Part shown: piece after piece, positions 54,732-62,830 of the stretch | Layout: each line of letters begins with the position of its first letter | How positions within the stretch are numbered: position 1 is the first letter of the stretch | Origin: Limnochordaceae bacterium | GTDB taxonomy: Bacteria; Bacillota; Limnochordia; Limnochordales; Geochordaceae | NCBI GenBank assembly: GCA_014896295.1 | Contig: JADBKR010000007.1 | Coordinates: 124,001-188,000 of the forward strand | DNA length: 64,000 nt | Direction of reading: 5' to 3' | Program-made: the position numbers and the translations under genes | The notes under the pieces: model-generated | Databases searched by the model: none | Seen by the model: the letters and a program-made list of their open reading frames with translations, nothing else | Told to the model about the DNA's origin: nothing

Positions 54732-57700
54732 ATGGGCCTTTCACGCCGTGACTTGCTGAAGGTGGGGGCCGCGACGGCAGCCGGGACGGCCACCGCCTCC
54801 TGGTGGGGCTGGGATCTGACCCCGGCCCGGGCCGCCGTCCGGGACCTCAAGATTGCCCGCACCCGGGAAGTCCACTCCATCTGCCCCTACTGCGCCGTCG
54901 GCTGCGGCATGATCGCCCACGTCAGCACCACCGGCGGCCTCAACTCCGCCCCGACCATCGTGCACATCGAGGGCGACCCCGATAGCCCCGTCAACGGCGG
55001 CACCCTCTGCCCCAAGGGCGCAAGCGCCATGCAGCTGCAGCTGAGCAAGGACCGCGTCAAGGGCCCCCGCTACCGCGCCCCGGGCTCCCACGGCTGGCAG
55101 GACGTCTCGTGGGACTGGGTCATGGACCAGGTCGCGTCCCGCATCAAGGCGAGCCGCGACCGGACCTTCACCGCCCGCAACGACAAGGGACAGCTGGTCA
55201 ACCGCACCGACGGGGTGGCGGTCTTCGGCAGCGCCACCATGAACAACGAGGACTCGTACCTCCTGGTGAAGACCACCCGGGCCCTCGGGATTTACTACTT
55301 CGACCACCAGGCCCGCATATGACACAGCCCGACGGTGGCCAGTTTGGCCGCCTCCTTCGGGCGCGGCGCCATGACCAACCACTGGCGCGACATCAAGAAC
55401 GCCGACGTCATCCTGGTCATGGGCGCCAATCCGGCCGAAAACCACCCGTGCGGCTTCAAGTGGGTCGTCGAGGCCCAGGCGCGGGGCGCCAAGCTCGTGG
55501 TGGTCGACCCACGCTTCAACCGCACGGCGGCCCTCGCCGACGTGTACGCTCCCATCCGGGCGGGCACCGACATCGCGTTCTTGGGCGGGCTCATCCACTA
55601 CGTCCTGGAAAACAAGCTCTATCACGAGGAGTACGTGCGGCTCCACACCAACGCCTCGTTCATCGTCAAGGAGGGTTTCGGCTTCCACGACGGGCTCTTC
55701 TCGGGCTTCGACGAGGCGGCCGGCGCGTACGCCGACAAGTCGACGTGGGATTACGAGCGCGACGAGCAGGGTAACGTCCGCAAGGACCCGACCCTCACGC
55801 ATCCCCGGAGCGTGTTCCAGCTCCTCAAGCAGCACTTCAGCCGCTACACGCCGGAGACGGTCGCCCGCATCAGCGGCTGCAGCGTCGAGGACTTCCTCAA
55901 CGTGGCCAGGGTCGTCGGATCGACCGGGCGGGCCTGACCGGGTCGGCACCATCATGTACGCGGTGGGCTGGACCCAGCACATGCACGGCTCCCAGATGAT
56001 CCGCACGGGCGCCATCCTGCAGCTGTTGCTCGGCAACATCGGGCGCCCGGGCGGCGGCATCAACGCGCTGCGGGGCCACGCCAACGTGCAGGGCGCCACC
56101 GACATGGCCGTCGTGGCCGACAGCCTCCCCGGCTACCTGAAGATGCCGATCGCTCCCCAGCAATCGCTGGAGGAGCACCTGAAGGCCTCCACGCCGGTCA
56201 AGCTCGACCCCGGCGCGGTCAACTACTGGAGCAACTATCCCAACTTCTTCGTGAGCCTGCTCAAGACGTGGTGGGGCGACCATGCCACGGCCGAAAACGA
56301 GTGGGCCTTCCACTACCTGCCCAAGAAGGAGCCGGCCACCGACGCCACCTACCTGGGCATCTTCGACGCGATGTACAAGGGCAAGATCGAGGGCCTGGTC
56401 GTCTTCGGCTTCAACCCGGTGCTCGCCGGGCCCAACACCCACAAGATCATGCAGGCCCTCGGCAAGCTCAAGTGGCTGGTCGTGGTCGACCCGTTCGACA
56501 ACGAGACGGCCTCCTTCTGGGCCCGCGACGGCGCCGACCCGGCCTCCATCCAGACCGAGGTCTTCTTCCTGCCCTCCACCCACTGGATCGAGCGGGCCGG
56601 ATCGTTCACCAACAGCGGCCGCTGGATCCAGTGGAAGGAGGCGGCGGTGCCGCCCGAGCCCGGCATCCGCTCCGATTCGTGGATCCTGGCCGGGCTCGTC
56701 CAGCGGCTCAAGCAGCGCTACGCGGCCGAAGGCGGGGCGTTCCCCGATCCCATCCTCCACCTCACCATGCACTACGCCAACCCCCAGGAGCCTTCCGAGG
56801 CCGACCTCGCGAAGGAGATCAACGGGTACGACCTGACCACCGGCAAGCTCCTCGACTCCTTCGCGCAGATGAAGGCCGACGGCACCACGACGGGCGGCAA
56901 CTGGATCTACACCGGCATCTGGACCGAGAAAGGCAACATGATGGCCCGCCGGGGCCTGGACGACCCGACCGGGATGGGCTTCTTCCACGAGTGGGCCTTC
57001 GCCTGGCCGGCCAACCGCCGGGTGTTGTACAACCGGGCGTCGGCCGACGCCGAGGGGCGCCCGTGGGATCCCATGCGGCCCGGCATCGTGTGGGACGGCA
57101 GCCGCTGGGTCGGCGACGTCCCCGACTACCCGGCCACCGCCGCGCCTTCCCAGGGGCTGGGGGCGTTCATCATGGCTGAGGAAGGGGTCGGCCGGCTGTT
57201 CGCCCGGGGCATGGTGGACGGCCCGTTCCCCGAGCACTACGAGCCCCTCGAGTCGCCCATCGCCAACCCGCTGCATCCCGAGGTACCCCGCGACCCCGTC
57301 GCCCCGGTTTACCAGAGCGACCTGTCGCTCGTCGGTAAGCCCGACGCGTTCCCGGTGGTGGCGACGACGTACCGGGTCGTCGAGCACGAGCACTTCGTCA
57401 CGTCGTGGGTGCCGTACCTGGTGGAAGCCATGCCCGAGTTCTTCGTCGAGATCCCCGAGGGGCTCGCCCGGGAGAAGGGGATCCAAAACGGCGGCAAGGT
57501 GCGGGTCCGCTCGGCCCGCGGCGAGGTGGTGGGAGTGGCCATCGTGACCCGGCGGCTCCGCCCGCTGACGGTCGACGGCCGCCAGGTGTGGCAGATCGGC
57601 ATCCCCATCCACTGGGGCTTCCGGGGCCTGATGGTGGGGCCCATGGCCAATCTGCTGACGCCGGACGCCGGCGACGCCAACACGAGGGCGCCGGAGTTCA

Positions 57701-57732
57701 AGGGCTTCCTGGTCGCCGTGGAAAAGGCGTAG
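54732..57732 (+). CDS. fdnG: Tat-exported formate dehydrogenase alpha subunit (FdnG/FdoG type) with selenocysteine, one frame break
   Basis: ATG at 54732 with GGGAGGG upstream. Tat signal SRRDLLKVGAATAAG; 4Fe-4S motif CPYCAVGCGMI; in-frame TGA at 55320-55322 (codon 197) in FDHQARI-U-HSPTVASLAA, the position of selenocysteine in E. coli FdnG (U196). After it: GRGAMTNHWRDIKNADVILV, GANPAENHPCGFKWVVEAQA. The frame changes near 55930; removing one G (STGRPDRVGTIMYAVGWTQH) gives 999 residues, normal for the family. It continues ALRGHANVQGATDM and ends with the dinucleotide-binding domain. It oxidises formate outside the inner membrane and passes electrons to the beta and gamma subunits. First gene of fdnGHI-fdhE. 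Confidence 0.95.
55327..55362 (+). promoter_or_regulatory. SECIS-like hairpin in exported formate dehydrogenase mRNA
   Basis: Four bases after UGA: outer stem GCCCGA with TCGGGC, inner stem GGCC with GGCC, loop AGTTT containing the GU typical of bacterial SECIS loops. Confidence 0.75.
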
Positions 57733-57748
57733 GACGGGGGCAACGGCC

Positions 57749-58675
57749 ATGGCCAACGTGCTTTCGCTCAAGCGGGTCTCCGCCTCGTCGAGCCCCCCGC
57801 CCGGGGTCAGCGAGGTGCAGCCGGTCGCCAAGCTCATCGACGTGTCGCGCTGCATCGGCTGCAAGGGCTGCGAGGTCGCCTGCAAGGAGTGGAACGACCT
57901 CCCGCCCGAGCCGACGCACAACTTCGGCAGCTACCAGAGCCACGAGGACCTGTCGGCCCAGACGTGGACCCTCATCCGGTTCCACGAGGTGGAGATCGAC
58001 GGGCGGCTGCAGTGGCTCATGCTCAAAGACCAGTGCATGCACTGCGAGGACCCCGGCTGCCTGGCGGCCTGCCCGTCGCCGGGCGCCATCGTGCAGTACG
58101 CCAACGGCATCGTCGACTTCAACCAGGACGCCTGCATCGGGTGCGGGTACTGCATCACCGGCTGCCCGTTCGACGTGCCGAGGCTTTCGGCCACGACCGG
58201 CAAGGTGTACAAGTGCAACCTGTGCGTCGACCGGGTGAGCGCCGGGCTCGAGCCGGCCTGCGCCAAGACCTGCCCGACGGGGGCCATCCAGTTCGGGCCC
58301 AAAGACCAGATGCTGGAACGGGCCCGGACCTCGGCGGAACGGCTCAAGCAGCGGGGATACGCCAGCGCGGCCGTCTACAGCCCCCAGGGCGTCGGCGGAA
58401 CGCACGTCATCTACGTGCTGCCCCACGGCGACGCGGTCGAGCAGTACGGGCTCCCGAAGGATCCGCAGGTCTCGCCGGCCGTCCACGCCTGGAAAGGCAT
58501 CCTCAAGACCATCGGCAGCATGGTGATGGGCGTCGGGCTGGTGGGGACGGCTCTGCATTACCTGACGTACGGCCCGACATGGGCCGAGGGCGACAAGGAG
58601 GACGGCGGCAGGCGGGAGGTGGCGAGCGTTGGGCGGCAGAGCGGGCAGGGCGACCAACCACACCGGAAGGATTGA
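57749..58675 (+). CDS. fdnH: Formate dehydrogenase beta subunit (four 4Fe-4S clusters)
   Basis: 308 residues. Four ferredoxin-type motifs are visible: CIGCKGCEVACKEW, CMHCEDPGCLAACP, CIGCGYCITGCPFD, CNLCVDRV with CAKTCPTGAI. A C-terminal hydrophobic segment (TIGSMVMGVGLVGTALHYL) anchors it in the membrane, as in FdnH. It wires formate electrons from the alpha subunit to the haem b subunit. Starts 17 bases after the alpha subunit and overlaps the gamma gene by 47 bases. Confidence 0.96.
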   Translation: MANVLSLKRVSASSSPPPGVSEVQPVAKLIDVSRCIGCKGCEVACKEWNDLPPEPTHNFGSYQSHEDLSAQTWTLIRFHEVEIDGRLQWLMLKDQCMHCEDPGCLAACPSPGAIVQYANGIVDFNQDACIGCGYCITGCPFDVPRLSATTGKVYKCNLCVDRVSAGLEPACAKTCPTGAIQFGPKDQMLERARTSAERLKQRGYASAAVYSPQGVGGTHVIYVLPHGDAVEQYGLPKDPQVSPAVHAWKGILKTIGSMVMGVGLVGTALHYLTYGPTWAEGDKEDGGRREVASVGRQSGQGDQPHRKD

Positions 58676-59345
58676 GCGCTTCAGCCTCTTCGAGCGCATC
58701 GTCCACTGGCTGGTGGCGCTCTCGTTCATCGTGGCGGCCCTCACGGGGATGGGGCTGTACATGCCCGGCTTGTTTTGGTTGACGTCGTTGTTCGGCGGCG
58801 GCACGCCGGCCCGGTGGCTGCATCCGTGGGCCGGCATGGTCTTCGCCGTGTCGCTCGTCGTGATGGTCGCCACGTGGGCGCGCCAGATGGTGCTCGACCG
58901 GCTCGACTGGCTGTGGCTGCGCCGGGTGTCGGCGTACGTCACCCACGGCGGCGAGACGGTGGAGGCGGGGCGGTTCAACGCCGGGCAAAAGCTCCTCTTC
59001 TGGACCGTGCTGGCGCTCGGCGTGCTGGAGGTGGGCACCGGGATCTTCATGTGGAACCCGGCGCGCTACGGCGGGACGCGGGTGATGCTGCTCGCCTATC
59101 CCGTGCACAGCCTGGTGGCGGCCGGATACGTCGCCCTCATCATCCTGCACGTCTACATGGCCACCATCGCGCTGCCCGGCACCTTCGAGACCATGACGCA
59201 CGGGCGGATCCCCCGGTACTGGGCGCGCTTTCACCACCCCCGCTGGTACCGGGAGATCGAGGCGAAGGAGGCCGCGCATGCCCCTGAGCCCGCACGTGTT
59301 ACCTCCGCCGTGGACATGGCAGCGGCGCCGCCAAAGGGCCGCTGA
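58629..59345 (+). CDS. fdnI: Formate dehydrogenase gamma subunit, cytochrome b556 type
   Basis: 238 residues from TTG at 58629, nine bases after GGGAGG. Four membrane helices with haem-ligand histidines: FSLFERIVHWLVALSFIVAA, WLHPWAGMVFAVSLVVMVA, YPVHSLVAAGYVALIILHVY. The segment GTFETMTHGRIPRYWARFHH is typical of FdoI/FdnI. It reduces the quinone pool. The last 40 residues form a soluble tail. Overlaps fdhE by 68 bases. Confidence 0.95.
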   Translation: MGGRAGRATNHTGRIERFSLFERIVHWLVALSFIVAALTGMGLYMPGLFWLTSLFGGGTPARWLHPWAGMVFAVSLVVMVATWARQMVLDRLDWLWLRRVSAYVTHGGETVEAGRFNAGQKLLFWTVLALGVLEVGTGIFMWNPARYGGTRVMLLAYPVHSLVAAGYVALIILHVYMATIALPGTFETMTHGRIPRYWARFHHPRWYREIEAKEAAHAPEPARVTSAVDMAAAPPKGR

Positions 59346-60199
59346 GCTGGCCGAGGCCCGACCCGCAGATCGCGCCGGCGCTCGCCTTCTACGCCGAGGT
59401 GGTGAGCGTCCAGGAGGCGCTCGCCCGGCATGCCGGGAGCGGGAACGGCCTGGGGGCGGGGTTGCCCGAGACCCTGCAGGAGGACATGCGCCTGTCTCGT
59501 GCACTGGCCGGCGGGGTGCCGGCGGGCGCGTTGCCCGTCCACCGCTTCCGCCTGCTCCTGGCGCTGGCCGAACGCCAGGGGCCCGAGCCCCTGGCCCGGG
59601 CGGCACGGCGGCTCCTCGGGGGCGGCGTCGAGACTCAGCAGACCGTGCTCGGGCGCCTGGTGGCCACGGGGGCGCCGGGCATGGTCGGCGTTGCCGCATG
59701 GGACGGGGCCGCAGGAGACGGCGCCGTGGATCCGGCCGAAGCCATGCTGGCCCGCCTGTTCCTGGAGCCCTTCCTGGAAGAGGCGGCGGCCCGGCTGCTG
59801 CGAGCCCACGTGCCGCATCACGGGCAAAGGAGCTCCTGGTACGCCACCTCCTGCCCTGTCTGCGGAGCGCCGCCCCAGGCCGGCTATCTGGTGGACGTGG
59901 AGGGCGGCGAGGGCGCACTTTTCCTCCACTGCTCCCTGTGTCACTCGGCGTGGCGGTACGCCCGCATGCGCTGCATGCTGTGCGGTGCGACCGGCACCCT
60001 CGTTCAGCTCCAGCCGGAAGGCGCCTCACACGTGCGGCTCGACGTGTGCGAGCGGTGCCGGGGGTATCTCAAGGTCTTCGATCTGCGCGTCGACGGGCGG
60101 GTCGTCCCGCCCGTCGATGACCTCGCCACCGTCTCGCTGGACCTGTTCGCCCTGGGTCAGGGGCTCTCGAAGCCCTCGGTCAACCTGGCGGGCGTGTAA
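59278..60199 (+). CDS. fdhE: Formate dehydrogenase accessory protein FdhE, one frame break
   Basis: ATG at 59278 with AAGGAGG six bases upstream. The N-terminal residues (MPLSPHVLPPPWTWQRRRQR, AAELAEARPADR) and the rest (ALAFYAEVVSVQEALARHAG) are in different frames; dropping one base near 59372 gives 306 residues, close to the 309 of E. coli FdhE. Four CxxC pairs that bind iron in a rubredoxin-like fold are intact: CPVCGAPP, CSLCHSAW, CMLCGATG, CERCRGY. FdhE acts in maturation of exported formate dehydrogenase. Last gene of the operon. Confidence 0.92.
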
Positions 60200-60215
60200 G
60201 CGACCGCCGAGACCC

Positions 60216-60728
60216 TCAGAGGCTGAACGCGTAGCGCACCCCGAGCCCGGTGTACAAGCTGTATCGTTCCCGCATATCGGTGCGAGACCAAACACGGTAG
60301 CCGGAGAAGCCGACTCCACCCGTCAACGACAACCGTCCCTTGACAGGGAGGTCCGCGCCCAACCCGACTTGGTAGCCGACTCCTTGCTCACTGTACAGCT
60401 GTACGTAAGCGAGCCCCGCGACCAGGAACGGCCGGAGCTCAGGCCCGGGCGCCAGGCGGTAGCGCAGGAGGACCCCCAACCTTGCGTCCGGATAGGTAAA
60501 CTCTCGCGAGGTCGGGGCATTGGGGTCTTGCTCGAGAGTCCGCATCCACGCGAGATAGGCCCCCCCGCCGAGTTCCACGTTCGGGCTGACCGGGGTCGTC
60601 ACCTCCACGCTGTAAAGGGAAGGCCACAGGTTGAGGGTGACGCTCACTTCCCGAGCGGATGCGACTCCCCCGGCCAACGCCAGGGCCAGGACGGTCCCCA
60701 CGACGAAGCCGATCCTCTTGTCCGCCAT
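60216..60728 (-). CDS. Small outer-membrane beta-barrel protein (OmpA N-domain/opacity-like)
   Basis: 170 residues from ATG at 60728 (MADKRIGFVVGTVLALALAG), with a signal peptide ending ASA near residue 25. The mature part consists of alternating strands typical of an eight-stranded barrel (VSVTLNLWPSLYSVEV, NVELGGGAYLAWMRTLEQ, PFLVAGLAYVQLYSEQGVGY, YSLYTGLGVRYAFSL). No catalytic motif. It is convergent with fdhE with a 16-base gap. A longer start at 60779 is less likely. Confidence 0.7.
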   Translation of the reverse strand: MADKRIGFVVGTVLALALAGGVASAREVSVTLNLWPSLYSVEVTTPVSPNVELGGGAYLAWMRTLEQDPNAPTSREFTYPDARLGVLLRYRLAPGPELRPFLVAGLAYVQLYSEQGVGYQVGLGADLPVKGRLSLTGGVGFSGYRVWSRTDMRERYSLYTGLGVRYAFSL

Positions 60729-60890
60729 GAGCCGGATTCCACCTCCGACGCAATGCGTGAGAATGGTAGGCATGTGCATTCCCTCTCACGCGGTTCGGGG
60801 GCGTTCCCCGGCTTATGGGGGTCGTTACCACTCCCGGAAACGAGGAGGCATCCGTCCCGGCCTGTTCCCTGTGGTGCTCGATCGGTCGGC

Positions 60891-61943
60891 TCACGCCACC
60901 AGCCTTACCGGCGTACGGGTCTCTGCCGATTGGTAGATCGCGTCGACGATCTGTTGCAGCGCCACCGCCTGGTCGGGAGTGCTCAGCGGTTGCGCCTCGC
61001 CCCGGATGCACCGCACGAAGTGGGCCACCTCGGCATGGTGCGGCTTCACCGTGGGAAGCCACGCCGGCGTCACGTCGACCAGCGTCTCGTGTGCCTCCCG
61101 GTGGATGCGCAGCGGCTGCAGCGTGAGCCCGCCCTCGGTCCCCTGCAGGCGGACGTTCATCTCGTCCATCGGCTCGATGTTCGCGGCGAAGCTGGTCTCG
61201 AGGAGCAGGCTCGCCCCGTTGGCGAACCGGATCATGGCGTGGGCCATGTCTTCGACCTCATAGTGCTGCCAGTCCCACGGTCCCCAGGGGGCGACCCCCG
61301 GGCGGATACCCAGCTTCTGGAAGGTCGCACCCAGCACCGTCTCCGGTTGCGGGTAGTCCATGAGCCACAGGGCCAGGTCGAGCACGTGCACGCCGATGTC
61401 CACGAGCGGCCCGCCGCCCTGCAGCGCCTTGTTGGTAAACACTCCCCAGCTCGGGATGCCCCGGCGGCGCATGGCCGTCACCCGACCGGCGTAGATCTCC
61501 CCCAGCTCGCCGGCGGCCACGAACCGGTAGGCCGCCTGAGCCTCGGGCTTGAAGCGCATGTGGAAGCCGAACGTGAGGATCCTGCCCGCCGCGGCGGCCG
61601 CCTCGCGCATGGCCTGCGCCTCGAGCACGGTCGTAGCCGGGGGCTTCTCGCACAGCACGTGGCAGCCGGCCTTCAAGGCGGCGATGGTGGCCGGAGCGTG
61701 GAACTTGTTGGGCGTGCAAACGCTCACCGCATCCAGCGTCTCCTGCGCGAGCATCTCGTGGTAGTCGGTGTAGCTGCGGGCAAACCCGAACTCTGCGGCC
61801 ACCCTGCGGGCCCGCTCGCCGTCGACGTCCGCGACGGCCACCAGCTCCACCTGGTCGCCGAGCGCCTGGTAGGCCGGGATGTGGGCGCCCGTGGCGATGC
61901 CTCCGGCGCCGATGATCCCCACGCGAATGGGCCGGCCGCTCAT
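60891..61943 (-). CDS. Gfo/Idh/MocA-family oxidoreductase
   Basis: 350 residues from ATG at 61943, overlapping the upstream stop (ATGA). NAD(P)-binding Rossmann motif VGIIGAGGIATGAHIPAYQA, the catalytic Lys motif CEKPPATT, and LVDIGVHVLDLALWLM. The C-terminal domain (VEDMAHAMIRFANGASLLLE) is typical. It probably oxidises a sugar or cyclitol, in line with the neighbouring TIM-barrel and GH4 genes. Confidence 0.93.
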   Translation of the reverse strand: MSGRPIRVGIIGAGGIATGAHIPAYQALGDQVELVAVADVDGERARRVAAEFGFARSYTDYHEMLAQETLDAVSVCTPNKFHAPATIAALKAGCHVLCEKPPATTVLEAQAMREAAAAAGRILTFGFHMRFKPEAQAAYRFVAAGELGEIYAGRVTAMRRRGIPSWGVFTNKALQGGGPLVDIGVHVLDLALWLMDYPQPETVLGATFQKLGIRPGVAPWGPWDWQHYEVEDMAHAMIRFANGASLLLETSFAANIEPMDEMNVRLQGTEGGLTLQPLRIHREAHETLVDVTPAWLPTVKPHHAEVAHFVRCIRGEAQPLSTPDQAVALQQIVDAIYQSAETRTPVRLVA

Positions 61944-62769
61944 GCGCGCCCGCCCCCCTTCCCGGCCGGGTCCGCTCTGCCGGCGTCGATCAGGAAGGGC
62001 TCCAGCGTTCGCCGGGCGATGCGGATGCCCGGGTAGCGCAGCGTCCGCACCCACGGCTCGGCGTGAGGTTCGATGATGATGTCCCCCCGATAGCCGTGGT
62101 GGTACAGGATGGCGAGCAGCGGCCCCCAGGCGGTTACCCCCATGCCCGCCGGCGGGTCGGTGAACCGCTTGCCCCCGATGGGCAGGGAGTCCTTGGCGTG
62201 GAAGTGGACGAACCGGTGCCCCCACGCAGCCGCCTCGGCCAGGTAGTCGCGACCGCCGTAGATGGCGTGAGACGGGTCGTACTTGATGCCGAGGCCGGGA
62301 AGGGCGCCGTGCACCTTCTCCCACATCGACGGGCGATCCACGCAGTTGCCCCAGTCGCAGTTGTAGACCGGCGACCCGCACCCCCAGCCGGCGCCCGACC
62401 TCGACCAGCCGGCCGAAGGCGTCGACGGCGCGGCGGGCGCACTCCTCCATGCTCCTGCCTGCCGCGGGCCCCGCCCCGCAGACGAACGTCGGCACCCGGT
62501 GCCGCGCGCACCACTCCATGAGCGCAATCGCCGAAGCCTCTTCCCGGTTGCGCACGGCCGCGTCGTCGGAGATCCGGTCCCGCCCGAAGCGCCCGATGGC
62601 GGAGAAGGCGACGCCGTACTCCTGCTCGTAGCGGCTGATCGTCTCCTCTTTCGCCGAGGAACCCGTCGATGGTCTCGTCGTTGACGTTGTACTCGACGAC
62701 GAGCCCTTCGTCCGCGGCGAACCGGAAGTCCTCCTCGGACAGGTCGGTGATGAACCCCAACCGCCCCAT
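61940..62769 (-). CDS. Xylose-isomerase-like TIM-barrel sugar isomerase/epimerase, two frame breaks
   Basis: ATG at 62769 (MGRLGFITDLSEEDFRFAAD) with GGGAGG seven bases upstream. Pieces in three frames line up as one protein: residues to DETIDGFLGE; then ISRYEQEYGVAFSAIGRFGR and RVPTFVCGAGPAAGRSMEEC; then VYNCDWGNCVDRPSMWEKVH, GIKYDPSHAIYGGRDYLAEA and RFVHFHAKDSLPIGGKRFTD. Breaks are near 62657 and 62376; removing one base at each gives 275 residues. Metal-site residues (D in KYDPSH, H in HFHAKD, E in IIIEPH) are present. Middle gene of a carbohydrate operon. Confidence 0.85.
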
Positions 62770-62830
62770 GCCCCTGCCTCCCATCCCTTCCGCGTGTTGC
62801 CCTTCTCCCGGTGCCCTCTTCCTGCTGCGC

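Noticed and set aside
55310-55330. TGA at 55320 as a true stop giving a truncated formate dehydrogenase
   Set aside because: The protein continues in frame with conserved FdnG sequence, a SECIS hairpin follows, and the full Sec machinery is in the window.
16998-62769. Programmed ribosomal frameshifting as explanation for the repeated +1 breaks
   Set aside because: No shared slippery sequence, stop codon or stimulatory structure at the break sites, and the breaks fall in unrelated genes; insertion errors at short homopolymers explain them better.
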